Of a stretch of 48,049 bases of DNA, positions 1 through 7,432 are shown in pieces. The position numbers were made by a program, and so were the translations under genes. Position 1 is the stretch's first letter, and every line of letters starts with the position of its first letter. The notes under the pieces are model-generated. The model made no database searches, had not been told where the DNA came from, and saw only the letters and a program-made list of their open reading frames with translations. The stretch is from assembly GCA_017623515.1 (NCBI GenBank), contig JAGAOV010000011.1:1-48049 (forward strand), written 5' to 3'. This DNA comes from Ruminococcus sp. (GTDB lineage: Bacteria; Bacillota; Clostridia; Oscillospirales; Ruminococcaceae).

Positions 1-22
1 TCTTATCCATTCTCTTTCTCAA

Positions 23-138
<116 letters not shown>

Positions 139-175
139 ACTCTTTTTGCAGAGCCTTCAAAAACTCTGCATATAT

Positions 176-251
176 TCCCCTATAGCTCAGTCGGTAGAGC
201 ACTCGGCTGTTAACCGAGTTGTCGTTGGTTCGAGTCCAACTGGGGGAGCCA
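176..251 (+). tRNA. tRNA-Asn (anticodon GTT)
   Basis: A full cloverleaf can be folded. The acceptor stem TCCCCTA pairs with TGGGGGA, the D stem is GCTC/GAGC, the anticodon stem CTCGG/CCGAG holds loop CTGTTAA with anticodon GTT, and the T arm GTTGG/CCAAC holds loop TTCGAGT. The CCA end is encoded at 249-251. It lies directly after 5S rRNA, so it is probably co-transcribed with the rRNA operon. Confidence 0.97.
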
Positions 252-259
252 TACTGGAC

Positions 260-300
260 AAATCCGAACCCCTCAGGTGGTTCGGATTTATTCGTTTTTT
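260..300 (+). terminator. Intrinsic terminator of the rRNA/tRNA transcript
   Basis: An 11-bp perfect stem AAATCCGAACC / GGTTCGGATTT (260-270 and 279-289) with an 8-nt loop is followed by TATTCGTTTTTT. It sits 9 nt after the tRNA CCA end, where the rRNA-tRNA transcript should stop. Confidence 0.9.
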
Positions 301-352
301 ATCCCGGACGACCTGTGTTCGGGTTGATTGTATAGTATAAATAGAAACAATT

Positions 353-390
353 AAGGCAGCTGACTCCTAAATCCGGTGCAGCTGCCTTTT
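353..390 (+). terminator. Terminator-like hairpin
   Basis: AAGGCAGCTG (353-362) pairs with CAGCTGCCTT (379-388), followed by TTTT on the plus strand. It could act as a second terminator for the upstream rRNA/tRNA unit. On the minus strand it lies about 80 nt past the stop of the membrane-protein gene at 468, but the T run there is weaker. The rest of 301-420 shows no gene. Confidence 0.6.
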
Positions 391-421
391 GTGCTATATG
401 CAATATTTTTTAATTTCTATT

Positions 422-463
422 CTGTAGGCTCTATCTGGTTTCCCCAACTTATATTATAGAGTC
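422..463 (-). mobile_element. Solitary ISL3-family insertion-sequence end
   Basis: Read on the minus strand, this 42-bp stretch matches the left end of the ISL3-type element at 47693 onward. The run from AGTTGGGG through CCAGATAGAGCCTACAG is identical, and the outer part (GACTCTATAATATA versus GGCTCTATACTAAA) differs at a few positions. The element end contains its own hairpin, ATAGAGTC (456-463) with GGCTCTAT (427-434). The outer tip faces the gene ending at 468, so the element body should have extended towards the tRNA, but no transposase is left there. It is best read as a deletion relic. Confidence 0.7.
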
Positions 464-467
464 GATT

Positions 468-959
468 TTATTCACTTTTCTTAAACAGTGACTTTGCCAG
501 AAGTCCAGCACCGGCAGCAACCATGCCGAACATGAGAACATATTGCCAGAGTGATGCTGTAATAGGTCTGAATCTGACGCTTGTGATAAGCGTAATAAGA
601 ATAATAAGTACGCCCAGTGCAATAACGATACCAGGGATGGTCTTTTTCTCCAAAAAGAAAGCAAGACCGATGCCTATAAACAGTGGAACGAGCATAAGTC
701 CGGTTGCAAGAGGTGCGCCTATACCCATGCTGCCCCAAATGCTGCCCCAAGAGAAGGACACTACAAATGAATTGAATATCCAGTAGAGTCCGCCGCCGAG
801 AAGCAGAAATCCCATGAGAAATTCAAGGAGAGGATTTGACTGTTTTTTAGGCTTTACTGCCGCAGCAGCCACAGCCTTTTCATGGCGTTTTGCCTTTTTG
901 TCAGCCTCTTCTGTTTTCATTTCCTCTTCAAGCTTCTTCATTTCCTTATCTAAATCCAT
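468..959 (-). CDS. Small membrane protein of unknown function
   Basis: A 163-residue protein I do not recognise. Residues 1-40 are highly charged (Lys/Glu-rich, likely a coiled-coil or flexible cytoplasmic segment). Four hydrophobic segments follow at about 44-66, 82-104, 106-125 and 135-156, ending in a basic Lys-Lys tail typical of inner-membrane proteins. The start overlaps the 3' end of the upstream amidohydrolase gene by 14 bp, so translation is probably coupled and the gene is the last of the fabD-aroE-aroK operon. The stop lies 4 bp from the ISL3 relic. There is no catalytic motif; the function is unknown. Confidence 0.8.
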   Translation of the reverse strand: MDLDKEMKKLEEEMKTEEADKKAKRHEKAVAAAAVKPKKQSNPLLEFLMGFLLLGGGLYWIFNSFVVSFSWGSIWGSMGIGAPLATGLMLVPLFIGIGLAFFLEKKTIPGIVIALGVLIILITLITSVRFRPITASLWQYVLMFGMVAAGAGLLAKSLFKKSE

Positions 960-2106
960 TGTTTACACATTCCTTTCCGTCTATCATAACGAACCAAGGA
1001 TCTTCTCTTAAATCGAGAGGATCTTTTCTGTACATCTGGAGATCTGCATCCATGCCCTCTGCAATGCTTCCCATACGTTCCTCCACGCCGAGAATACATG
1101 CTGAACCCTTTGTAATGCTGTAGAGTGCGTCATCCTCACTCATACCGCCTTTTACAGCAAGAGCCGCTGTTGCAGATAGATACTGTATAGGAATAACTGT
1201 ATGGTCAGTGCATATTGCAATGTTAATGTCATGCTTTCTGAGGATCGCCGGAGCTTCTATGGTGAGGTTCTTCATTTCCGGCTTACACCTGTCGCAGAGG
1301 ATAGGGCCGCATATTACAGGTACGCCTGTTTTTTTAATAATCTCCGGAATGAGGTGTGCCTCTGTTCCGTGTACAATAACAGCATCAAGGTGAAATTCCT
1401 TTGCAATGCGTATTGCTGTACAAATATCATCCGCACGGTGACAGTGGAAGTGTGCTTTCATATCGCCCTTTAATAAAGGTATAAGTGCTTCACACTTTGC
1501 ATCAAAATCCGGAAGTTCGCTGTCCTCTTCGGCAGCCTCGCAGTCTGAAAGGTAACGCTTTGCCTTGTACAGTCCTTCACGTATGATTGCAGCAGCAGCC
1601 ATTCTGGTTTTCGGAGATTCATCACGACCATTGTAAACGCTTTTTGGGTTTTCGCCCAGTGCGAATTTCATTCCTGCCGCAGCAACAGCCATATCATCAG
1701 CGCATGTGCCAGTTGTTTTCATTACCAGCATTGAGCCACCGCAGGTATTTGCGCTGCCAGGTGATGTCATAACTGTTGTAACGCCGCCCATTACAGCTTC
1801 CTTAAAGCAGTAGTCATAGGGGTTTACCCCGTCGATGACACGCATTTGAGGAGTAAAGGGATCGGAGGCTTCGTTGCAGTCGTCACCCTCGAAATCAAGA
1901 CCGTTTTCGAGTATACCCAGATGCGTATGAGCGTCAATGAATCCGGGCAGGAGAATACTTCCCTCAGCGTCAATATCCTCAAATTCTATAACTTCCGGAA
2001 CTCCATCGCATACCTTGACGATCTTACCGTTTTCCACACAGACAAAGCCTCTTTCAATAATGCCTTTGTCCGTCATGGTGTGTATCCTTGCATTATATAT
2101 CTTCAT
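946..2106 (-). CDS. Metal-dependent amidohydrolase (imidazolonepropionase-like)
   Basis: A 386-residue amidohydrolase-superfamily enzyme: an N-terminal beta sandwich, then the metal-binding TIM barrel. Visible ligands are HTH at about 60-62 (in GFIDAHTHLG), HFHCH at 219-223, HGTEAH near 246-251 and the catalytic Asp in CTDHT near 301. The sequence resembles imidazolonepropionase-type hydrolases of cyclic amides, but the substrate cannot be assigned and there is no histidine-degradation context. I chose the ATG at 2106 because AAAGGAAA lies just before it; an in-frame ATG at 2121 is possible. It sits between aroK (15 nt upstream) and a membrane-protein gene that it overlaps. Confidence 0.88.
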   Translation of the reverse strand: MKIYNARIHTMTDKGIIERGFVCVENGKIVKVCDGVPEVIEFEDIDAEGSILLPGFIDAHTHLGILENGLDFEGDDCNEASDPFTPQMRVIDGVNPYDYCFKEAVMGGVTTVMTSPGSANTCGGSMLVMKTTGTCADDMAVAAAGMKFALGENPKSVYNGRDESPKTRMAAAAIIREGLYKAKRYLSDCEAAEEDSELPDFDAKCEALIPLLKGDMKAHFHCHRADDICTAIRIAKEFHLDAVIVHGTEAHLIPEIIKKTGVPVICGPILCDRCKPEMKNLTIEAPAILRKHDINIAICTDHTVIPIQYLSATAALAVKGGMSEDDALYSITKGSACILGVEERMGSIAEGMDADLQMYRKDPLDLREDPWFVMIDGKECVNNGFR

Positions 2107-2122
2107 CCGATTTCCTTTCATA

Positions 2123-2623
2123 TTACATAAGGTTCAGCAGTTTCTTTATTCGTGCCGCAGTTTCCTCCGGCGTATCAGCAGGGGAGACTGTAAGTGTTGA
2201 TTGCCTGCGGTAAACGGCTGCACGGTCATCAAATATTTTCTGAAGCTGTTCCATTGTGCTTCGCTGAACGATTGGACGGTTCTTATCATCCTTTATTCTG
2301 TCATAGCATATTTCAAAGGTCTGATCAATGAGTATGATATGCGCATCCTTTTCACGGGCAGCAGCCGCTGTTTCCGGATTAAGCATTGCACCGCCGCCGC
2401 AGGAAACAACAGCGTTTTTGTCACAAAGTTTCTGTACTGTTTCAGCTTCAACAGTACGGAAGTAAGGTTCGCCCTTCTCGGCAAATATCTGAGGAATACT
2501 CATACTCTCCTGCTTTACTATTTCATCATCAGTATCAATAAGAGGCATACAGAGCATTTCTGCAAGTGCCTTTCCTATGGTAGACTTTCCGCATCCCATA
2601 AATCCACAGAGAAATATGGTCAT
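2123..2623 (-). CDS. aroK: Shikimate kinase
   Basis: A 166-residue cytosolic kinase that phosphorylates shikimate with ATP in aromatic amino-acid synthesis. The P-loop is GFMGCGKST at residues 7-15. The shikimate-binding DTDD motif lies near 30, FRTVE near 55, and the GGGAM glycine-rich segment near 76; the conserved lid Arg is in NRPIV. Length is normal for the family. Its start overlaps the end of aroE by 4 bp (ATGA), so the two shikimate-pathway genes are coupled. Confidence 0.95.
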   Translation of the reverse strand: MTIFLCGFMGCGKSTIGKALAEMLCMPLIDTDDEIVKQESMSIPQIFAEKGEPYFRTVEAETVQKLCDKNAVVSCGGGAMLNPETAAAAREKDAHIILIDQTFEICYDRIKDDKNRPIVQRSTMEQLQKIFDDRAAVYRRQSTLTVSPADTPEETAARIKKLLNLM

Positions 2624-3474
2624 TCTGCCGCACCTGCCTTTTCAGGAAACTGTATTCTTACACATTCTTCCAGTTCATCTATGATACTTTGAACCTGTTC
2701 TTCTGTATAGAAGTCACCGTCCCACAGCTCATGAGCTTTTACTGCCTGAAGAACCAGCATTGCACAGCCGCCCACAGCGATTTTTCCCAAAGCCTTTGCT
2801 TTTTTCACAAGGACAGTTTCCACGGGATTATATATAACGTCATATACATAGCTGCATTTTTCAATAAGCGAATCGCTTACAGGACAAGCATCAGTCTGCG
2901 GATACATGCCTACAGGTGAGGAATTGAGTATCACATCAAAGCATTCGTCGATGTCAGTTATCAGCACAGTGCGAATCTTGGCATCCGGCTTCATTTCAAG
3001 TATCTCTTTTGTCAGAGCCGCCGCTTTTTCGGTACTGCTTGGGCGTATTCCGATAGTCAGGTCTGCACCGTGAAGCACAGCCTCAACAGCCATCATTCTG
3101 CCAACGCCGCCGCAGCCTATAAGAAGCACTTTGCCGTCCATAGGGAAATTCTTTACAGAATCTGTAAAGCCGTCGCAGTCAGTGTTATAGCCGATAAGTT
3201 TGCCGTTTTCATTCACAACGCAGTTCACAGCGTTATAACGCCTTGCAGATTCTCCTATTTCATCCAGAAAAGGAATTATACTCTGCTTATGGGGAATAGT
3301 TACATTAAAGCCTTTAAATTCTTTGAGAGATTCAGCCTTTGCAGAAAGCTTCTCCGGTGAGATTTCAGTCAGGTCATAGTGTGCTTCTCTGTACTTGATG
3401 GCGAAAAGTCTTTCATGTATCATAGGAGACATGGAATGTCCCAGTGGATACCCGATAAGCGTATATTTCTGCAT
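2620..3474 (-). CDS. aroE: Shikimate dehydrogenase
   Basis: A 284-residue NADP-dependent enzyme reducing 3-dehydroshikimate to shikimate. The substrate motif GHSMSPMIH is at 12-20, the catalytic Lys at 63 in NVTIPHK, and Asp99 in NTDCDGF. The nucleotide-binding loop GCGGVG follows in the C-terminal Rossmann domain. The ATG overlaps the fabD stop (TAATG), so translation is coupled to a fatty-acid gene, an unusual pairing of pathways. Confidence 0.95.
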   Translation of the reverse strand: MQKYTLIGYPLGHSMSPMIHERLFAIKYREAHYDLTEISPEKLSAKAESLKEFKGFNVTIPHKQSIIPFLDEIGESARRYNAVNCVVNENGKLIGYNTDCDGFTDSVKNFPMDGKVLLIGCGGVGRMMAVEAVLHGADLTIGIRPSSTEKAAALTKEILEMKPDAKIRTVLITDIDECFDVILNSSPVGMYPQTDACPVSDSLIEKCSYVYDVIYNPVETVLVKKAKALGKIAVGGCAMLVLQAVKAHELWDGDFYTEEQVQSIIDELEECVRIQFPEKAGAAE

Positions 3475-4382
3475 TATGCAGTCACCTCACTGAGAGTTGC
3501 GCAGTTTTCGCAGTGTTTAGCAGTAACATCTGAGAGAGTCTTTTTAACCAGCCCCGTGAGAACGTTCTTCGGGCCGAACTCCACAAATGTATCAAAGCCC
3601 TGTTCCTGCATCTGTGCAAGCTCTGCTGTAAAACGTACCGGAGATACGATATGCTTTGCCAGAAGAGCAGGCATATCGGAGAAATCTGTCAGCTCTGCAC
3701 CAAGAACGTTTGAGAAAAACTTGCACTTCGGCTCACTGAACTTAACATCCTTTACAGCTTCATAGAATTCATCAGCGGCAGGCTGCATAAGCTTTGTATG
3801 GAATGCACTTGCAACAGCAAGCATCTTTGCTCGTGCCTTTTTATCAGCAGCAGCCTCGGCAGCAGCAGCAACAGCCGCTTTTTCGCCGGCAATAACAGTC
3901 TGGAGAGTGGAGTTGTAGTTTGCTGGAACAACATAGCCCTCGGTCTCCTCGCAGAGCTTTTCAACCTCCTCAGCAGATATTTTCAGGACAGCACACATTG
4001 CACCCTCTGCATTTTGTGCAGCCTTGTCCATAGCCTCTGCACGAGCCTTGATAACCTTGAAGCCATCCTCAAGGGAAAGCATGCCAGCTGCAACCATAGC
4101 CGCATATTCGCCCAGAGAATGACCTGCCACGCCCTCGTATGTATAACCCTTCTTCTTTGCAGCTTCAAGGCATACCAGAGATGTTGCCATAATAGCAGGC
4201 TGTGCATAGATAGTACGGGAGAGAGTTTCAGCATCGGATTCAGCAATGATTTTCTTCAGATCGAAGCCAAGGACAGAAGAGGCTGTCTCATAGATGTAGT
4301 CAAGTGACGGATCAGCCGCCGCAAGATCAAGTCCCATTCCTGTATACTGTGAACCCTGTCCGGAAAAGAGTGAAATAGTCAT
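3474..4382 (-). CDS. fabD: Malonyl-CoA:ACP transacylase
   Basis: A 302-residue enzyme that loads malonyl from CoA onto acyl carrier protein. The nucleophile motif GHSLGEY places Ser89, the partner His is 195 in ASAFHTKL, and the N-terminal GQGSQ oxyanion loop is at 8-12. A run of alanines near 168-180 is a low-complexity insertion. It heads the minus operon with aroE, aroK, the amidohydrolase and a membrane protein. It is divergent from the other fab genes, which is atypical because fabD normally lies next to fabG in clostridial clusters. An AGAAAGGAT ribosome binding site precedes the ATG. Confidence 0.95.
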   Translation of the reverse strand: MTISLFSGQGSQYTGMGLDLAAADPSLDYIYETASSVLGFDLKKIIAESDAETLSRTIYAQPAIMATSLVCLEAAKKKGYTYEGVAGHSLGEYAAMVAAGMLSLEDGFKVIKARAEAMDKAAQNAEGAMCAVLKISAEEVEKLCEETEGYVVPANYNSTLQTVIAGEKAAVAAAAEAAADKKARAKMLAVASAFHTKLMQPAADEFYEAVKDVKFSEPKCKFFSNVLGAELTDFSDMPALLAKHIVSPVRFTAELAQMQEQGFDTFVEFGPKNVLTGLVKKTLSDVTAKHCENCATLSEVTA

Positions 4383-4402
4383 GTAAAAACCTATCCTTTC
4401 TG

Positions 4403-4427
4403 ATTATATTGGCGTTTTGTGCAAAAC
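4403..4427 (-). promoter_or_regulatory. fabD -10 element with overlapping palindrome
   Basis: On the minus strand TATAAT (4408-4403) lies 20 nt before the fabD start. No good -35 is seen. The palindrome GTTTTG-TG-CAAAAC (4414-4427) lies just upstream of the -10, where a regulator could act. It could also be chance in AT-rich DNA. Confidence 0.45.
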
Positions 4428-4503
4428 TACCTGATTTGCCATACAGTTTTTGTGCAAGAGAAATGAAACATCACAAAATCGCAGAAAAATGTAGGAGTAG
4501 TCA

Positions 4504-4532
4504 TTGCAAAACTCACCAGAATATTGTATAAT
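4504..4532 (+). promoter_or_regulatory. Promoter of the fab/acc operon
   Basis: TTGCAA (4504-4509) and TATAAT (4527-4532) are separated by 17 bp, a strong sigma-A promoter. Transcription should begin near 4539, about 100 nt before fabH, giving a structured leader. Confidence 0.8.
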
Positions 4533-4551
4533 ATAAGAGTGTTTGATTTTC

Positions 4552-4581
4552 AGCAGAAAAACGCTCCCAGAGCATTCTGCT
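4552..4581 (+). other. Hairpin in the fabH leader
   Basis: AGCAGAA (4552-4558) pairs with TTCTGCT (4575-4581) around an inner stem GCTC/GAGC (4563-4566, 4570-4573). The hairpin lies within the predicted 5' untranslated region and has no following T run, so it is not a terminator. It could stabilise or regulate the message; the role is unknown. Confidence 0.5.
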
Positions 4582-4637
4582 CCTCTAATCATATCACAAA
4601 TTTCAATTAAACACAATAGGAACGGAGGAATTTTTCC

Positions 4638-5648
4638 ATGGGTCTTCATATTTTAGGTACCGGAAGCTACATGCCGGAAAAAATACTGACAAACGATGAC
4701 TATAAGGAATTTATCGAGACAAACGACGAATGGATCCGTACACGTACAGGAATAAGCTCCAGACATATAGCAACAGGCGAGCCGACATGGTATATGGGCG
4801 CACAGGCGGCAAGATCTGCAATTGAGGCTGCTGGTATTGATCCGGCTGACATCAGCCTTGTTATCGACACCTCTGTTACTCATGATTATGCTACACCTTC
4901 AACCTCATGTATTATTCAGCGTGAAACAGGTGCAGTTAATGCGGCATGCTTTGACCTGAATGCGGCATGTGCAGGCTTCGTATACGCAATGGACATGGCT
5001 CACCGTTTCCTTAAAACAGAGGAAACTGCAAAGTATGCTCTTGTTGTGGCAAATGAACAGCTTTCAAAGATCACAAATTACGAGGATCGTTCATCCTGCA
5101 TTCTCTTCGGCGATGGTTCTGCTGCCGCTGTAGTTGAATACGACGCAAACGCCCTCTATTCAAGTCACCTCGGCGCAGACGGAACAGGCGCAAAGCATCT
5201 CTTTGCAAAGCATACTGAATACAATTCTCCCTTTGCAGAGGAAAGCAAGCTGAAGAAAAAGTGGCATGATTTTGAAGAAGATCTTCAGGGAAGATTTGCT
5301 CACTGCATGAAGCAGGACGGCAAGGAGGTATACCGCTTTGCAACACAGGCAATGCCCAAGGCTGCAAAGGCTGCCGCTGAAAAGATAGGACTTGCTCTGA
5401 GCAGTCTGGATAAGATCATACCTCATCAGGCAAATATCAGAATTATCGAAACAGCTATGAAGAACATGAAGCTTTCCATGGAAAAGGCTGTTGTAAATAT
5501 CAAGAATCACGGTAATACATCCAGTGCGTCTATTCCGATCGCACTTGACGAGGCTGTACGCTCCGGTGAAATAAAAAGAGGAGACAAGATCTGTCTCGTA
5601 GGCTTTGGCGCAGGACTTACCTATGCTGCGGCTATCCTTGAATATTGA
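4638..5648 (+). CDS. fabH: 3-oxoacyl-ACP synthase III
   Basis: A 336-residue condensing enzyme that starts fatty-acid synthesis by joining acetyl-CoA to malonyl-ACP. The Cys-His-Asn triad is visible: Cys111 in NAACAGF, His263 in PHQANIR and Asn293 in NHGNTSS. Slightly longer than usual because of a charged insert near 203-220. First gene of the plus-strand operon, with GGAGG before the ATG at 4638. Confidence 0.97.
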   Translation: MGLHILGTGSYMPEKILTNDDYKEFIETNDEWIRTRTGISSRHIATGEPTWYMGAQAARSAIEAAGIDPADISLVIDTSVTHDYATPSTSCIIQRETGAVNAACFDLNAACAGFVYAMDMAHRFLKTEETAKYALVVANEQLSKITNYEDRSSCILFGDGSAAAVVEYDANALYSSHLGADGTGAKHLFAKHTEYNSPFAEESKLKKKWHDFEEDLQGRFAHCMKQDGKEVYRFATQAMPKAAKAAAEKIGLALSSLDKIIPHQANIRIIETAMKNMKLSMEKAVVNIKNHGNTSSASIPIALDEAVRSGEIKRGDKICLVGFGAGLTYAAAILEY

Positions 5649-5699
5649 TGATATAGGCATAAACCAATCCACATAGACATGATGAAAGGAAAACGCATT

Positions 5700-6626
5700 A
5701 TGAAAACAAGAATTACAGAGCTGCTTGGCTGTCAGTATCCTCTGCTTCAGGGCGGTATGGCATGGGTTGCGGAAAGCACACTCGCAGCAGCAGTTACAAA
5801 CGCCGGCGGCTGTGGAATCATCGCAGGCGGCAGCGCACCTATTGATTATCTTCGTGAGCAGATAAGAATCTGCAAGTCCAAGGTAGGAGACAAGCCTTTC
5901 GGCGTGAACATCATGCTCATGAGTCCCAATGCGGAAGAGCTTGCGCAGCTTGTTATTGATGAAAAAGTTCCTGTTATTACAACTGGAGCAGGCAATCCCG
6001 GCAAGTACATGGAAGCATGGAAGGCAGCAGGCATCAAGGTTATCCCTGTAGTTCCCTCCGTAGCTCTTGCTAAACGTATGGAAAGAAGCGGCGCAGACGC
6101 AGTTATTGCTGAGGGTACAGAATCCGGCGGTCATATCGGCATGAACACAACAATGTGTCTCGTTCCTCAGGTAGTTGACGCAGTAAGCATTCCTGTTATC
6201 GCAGCAGGCGGCATTGCTGACGGCAGAGGCGTTGCAGCGTCCTTTATGCTGGGTGCAGAGGGCGTTCAGATCGGTACACGTTTCCTTGCTTCTGATGAAT
6301 GCCAGATCCACGAGAACTACAAGAATCTCGTTGTAAAGGCAAAGGACACCGACAACCAGATCACAGGCTTCTATTCAGGCAGCCCGTGCAGAAGCGTAAA
6401 GACAAAGTATACAAAGAAACTTCAGGAGATGGAGAAGAACGCAGCTCCGCCGGAGGATTTCGAGGCTCTTACAGTAGGCTCGCTCCGCAAGGCAGCAGTT
6501 GACGGCAACGTTGACGAGGGCTCATTCCTCTGCGGACTTATTGCAGGTATGGTAAACGACATCCGTCCCTGTAAGGATATTATCGAAGAAATGATGGCAG
6601 ATGCTGAGAAGCTTCTGGGCAGATAA
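5700..6626 (+). CDS. fabK: Enoyl-ACP reductase II (FMN type)
   Basis: A 308-residue TIM-barrel flavoprotein of the nitronate-monooxygenase superfamily that carries out the last reduction of each elongation cycle. Seen: the N-terminal YPLLQGGMAWV motif, AEGTESGGHIG near 138-148 and AAGGIADGRG in the phosphate-binding part. It replaces FabI, which is absent here. I chose the ATG at 5700, preceded by AAAGGAAAA; an in-frame ATG 21 nt upstream has a poorer site. Between fabH and fabG. Confidence 0.95.
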   Translation: MKTRITELLGCQYPLLQGGMAWVAESTLAAAVTNAGGCGIIAGGSAPIDYLREQIRICKSKVGDKPFGVNIMLMSPNAEELAQLVIDEKVPVITTGAGNPGKYMEAWKAAGIKVIPVVPSVALAKRMERSGADAVIAEGTESGGHIGMNTTMCLVPQVVDAVSIPVIAAGGIADGRGVAASFMLGAEGVQIGTRFLASDECQIHENYKNLVVKAKDTDNQITGFYSGSPCRSVKTKYTKKLQEMEKNAAPPEDFEALTVGSLRKAAVDGNVDEGSFLCGLIAGMVNDIRPCKDIIEEMMADAEKLLGR

Positions 6627-6644
6627 GCGAAAGGAGAAAATATT

Positions 6645-7385
6645 ATGGCAGTTGCACTTATCACAGGCGCATCACAGGGTATCGGCGCATGTATCGCAGA
6701 GCGTCTTGCAAAGGACGGCTTTGACGTAGCTATCAACCACTTTCCAAGCGACAGCGACAAGGCTAACGCTGAAAAGGTTGCAGAGGCATGCCGCAGCTAC
6801 GGCGTAAAGGCTGAGCTTTTTGCAGCAAATGTTGCAGATTACGCACAGTGCGAAGCAATGGTAAAGGCAGTTAAGGAACAGCTCGGCAGCATTGACGCTC
6901 TGGTAAATAACGCAGGCATCACAAAGGATGGTCTCCTTCTCCGTATGTCCGAGGAGCAGTACGACGCAGTTATCGCAGTAAACCAGAAGAGCGTTTTCAA
7001 TATGATAAAGCTGGTAGGCGCAGTTATGCTCCGCCAGAAGCACGGCAGCATAGTAAGCCTTGCGTCTGTTGCAGGTCTCTACGGCAATCCCGGTCAGATG
7101 AACTACTCTGCATCTAAGGCAGCTATCGTTGGTATGACAAAGACAGCCGCTAAGGAGCTTGGTTCAAGAGGTATCACTGTAAATGCAGTAGCTCCGGGAT
7201 TCATCAAGACAGCTATGACAGATGCTCTCTCCGATGATGTAAAGAATGCTATGATGAAGCAAGTTGCTATGGGCAGATACGGCACACCGGAGGAGATCGC
7301 AAGCGTGGTTTCATTCCTTTGCTCCTCTGACGCAAGCTATGTTACCGGTCAGACTATCGAGATCTCCGGCGGTCTTATGATGTAA
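6645..7385 (+). CDS. fabG: 3-oxoacyl-ACP reductase
   Basis: A 246-residue short-chain dehydrogenase reducing 3-ketoacyl-ACP with NADPH. The cofactor motif TGASQGIG is at 7-14, NNAG at 88-91, and the catalytic set Asn113, Ser141, Tyr154 and Lys158 (YSASK) is intact. Normal length. It starts 18 nt after the fabK stop with AAAGGAG. Confidence 0.96.
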   Translation: MAVALITGASQGIGACIAERLAKDGFDVAINHFPSDSDKANAEKVAEACRSYGVKAELFAANVADYAQCEAMVKAVKEQLGSIDALVNNAGITKDGLLLRMSEEQYDAVIAVNQKSVFNMIKLVGAVMLRQKHGSIVSLASVAGLYGNPGQMNYSASKAAIVGMTKTAAKELGSRGITVNAVAPGFIKTAMTDALSDDVKNAMMKQVAMGRYGTPEEIASVVSFLCSSDASYVTGQTIEISGGLMM

Positions 7386-7432
7386 TTTTCCCACTTAAAT
7401 CTATTTAAGCAGAAAGGAAATAATAAAAAACT

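Noticed and set aside
5160-6311. Long open frame on the minus strand opposite fabH and fabK
   Set aside because: Cys/Asn-rich translation without any motif, no ribosome binding site, fully opposite two clear genes; an artefact of biased codon use.
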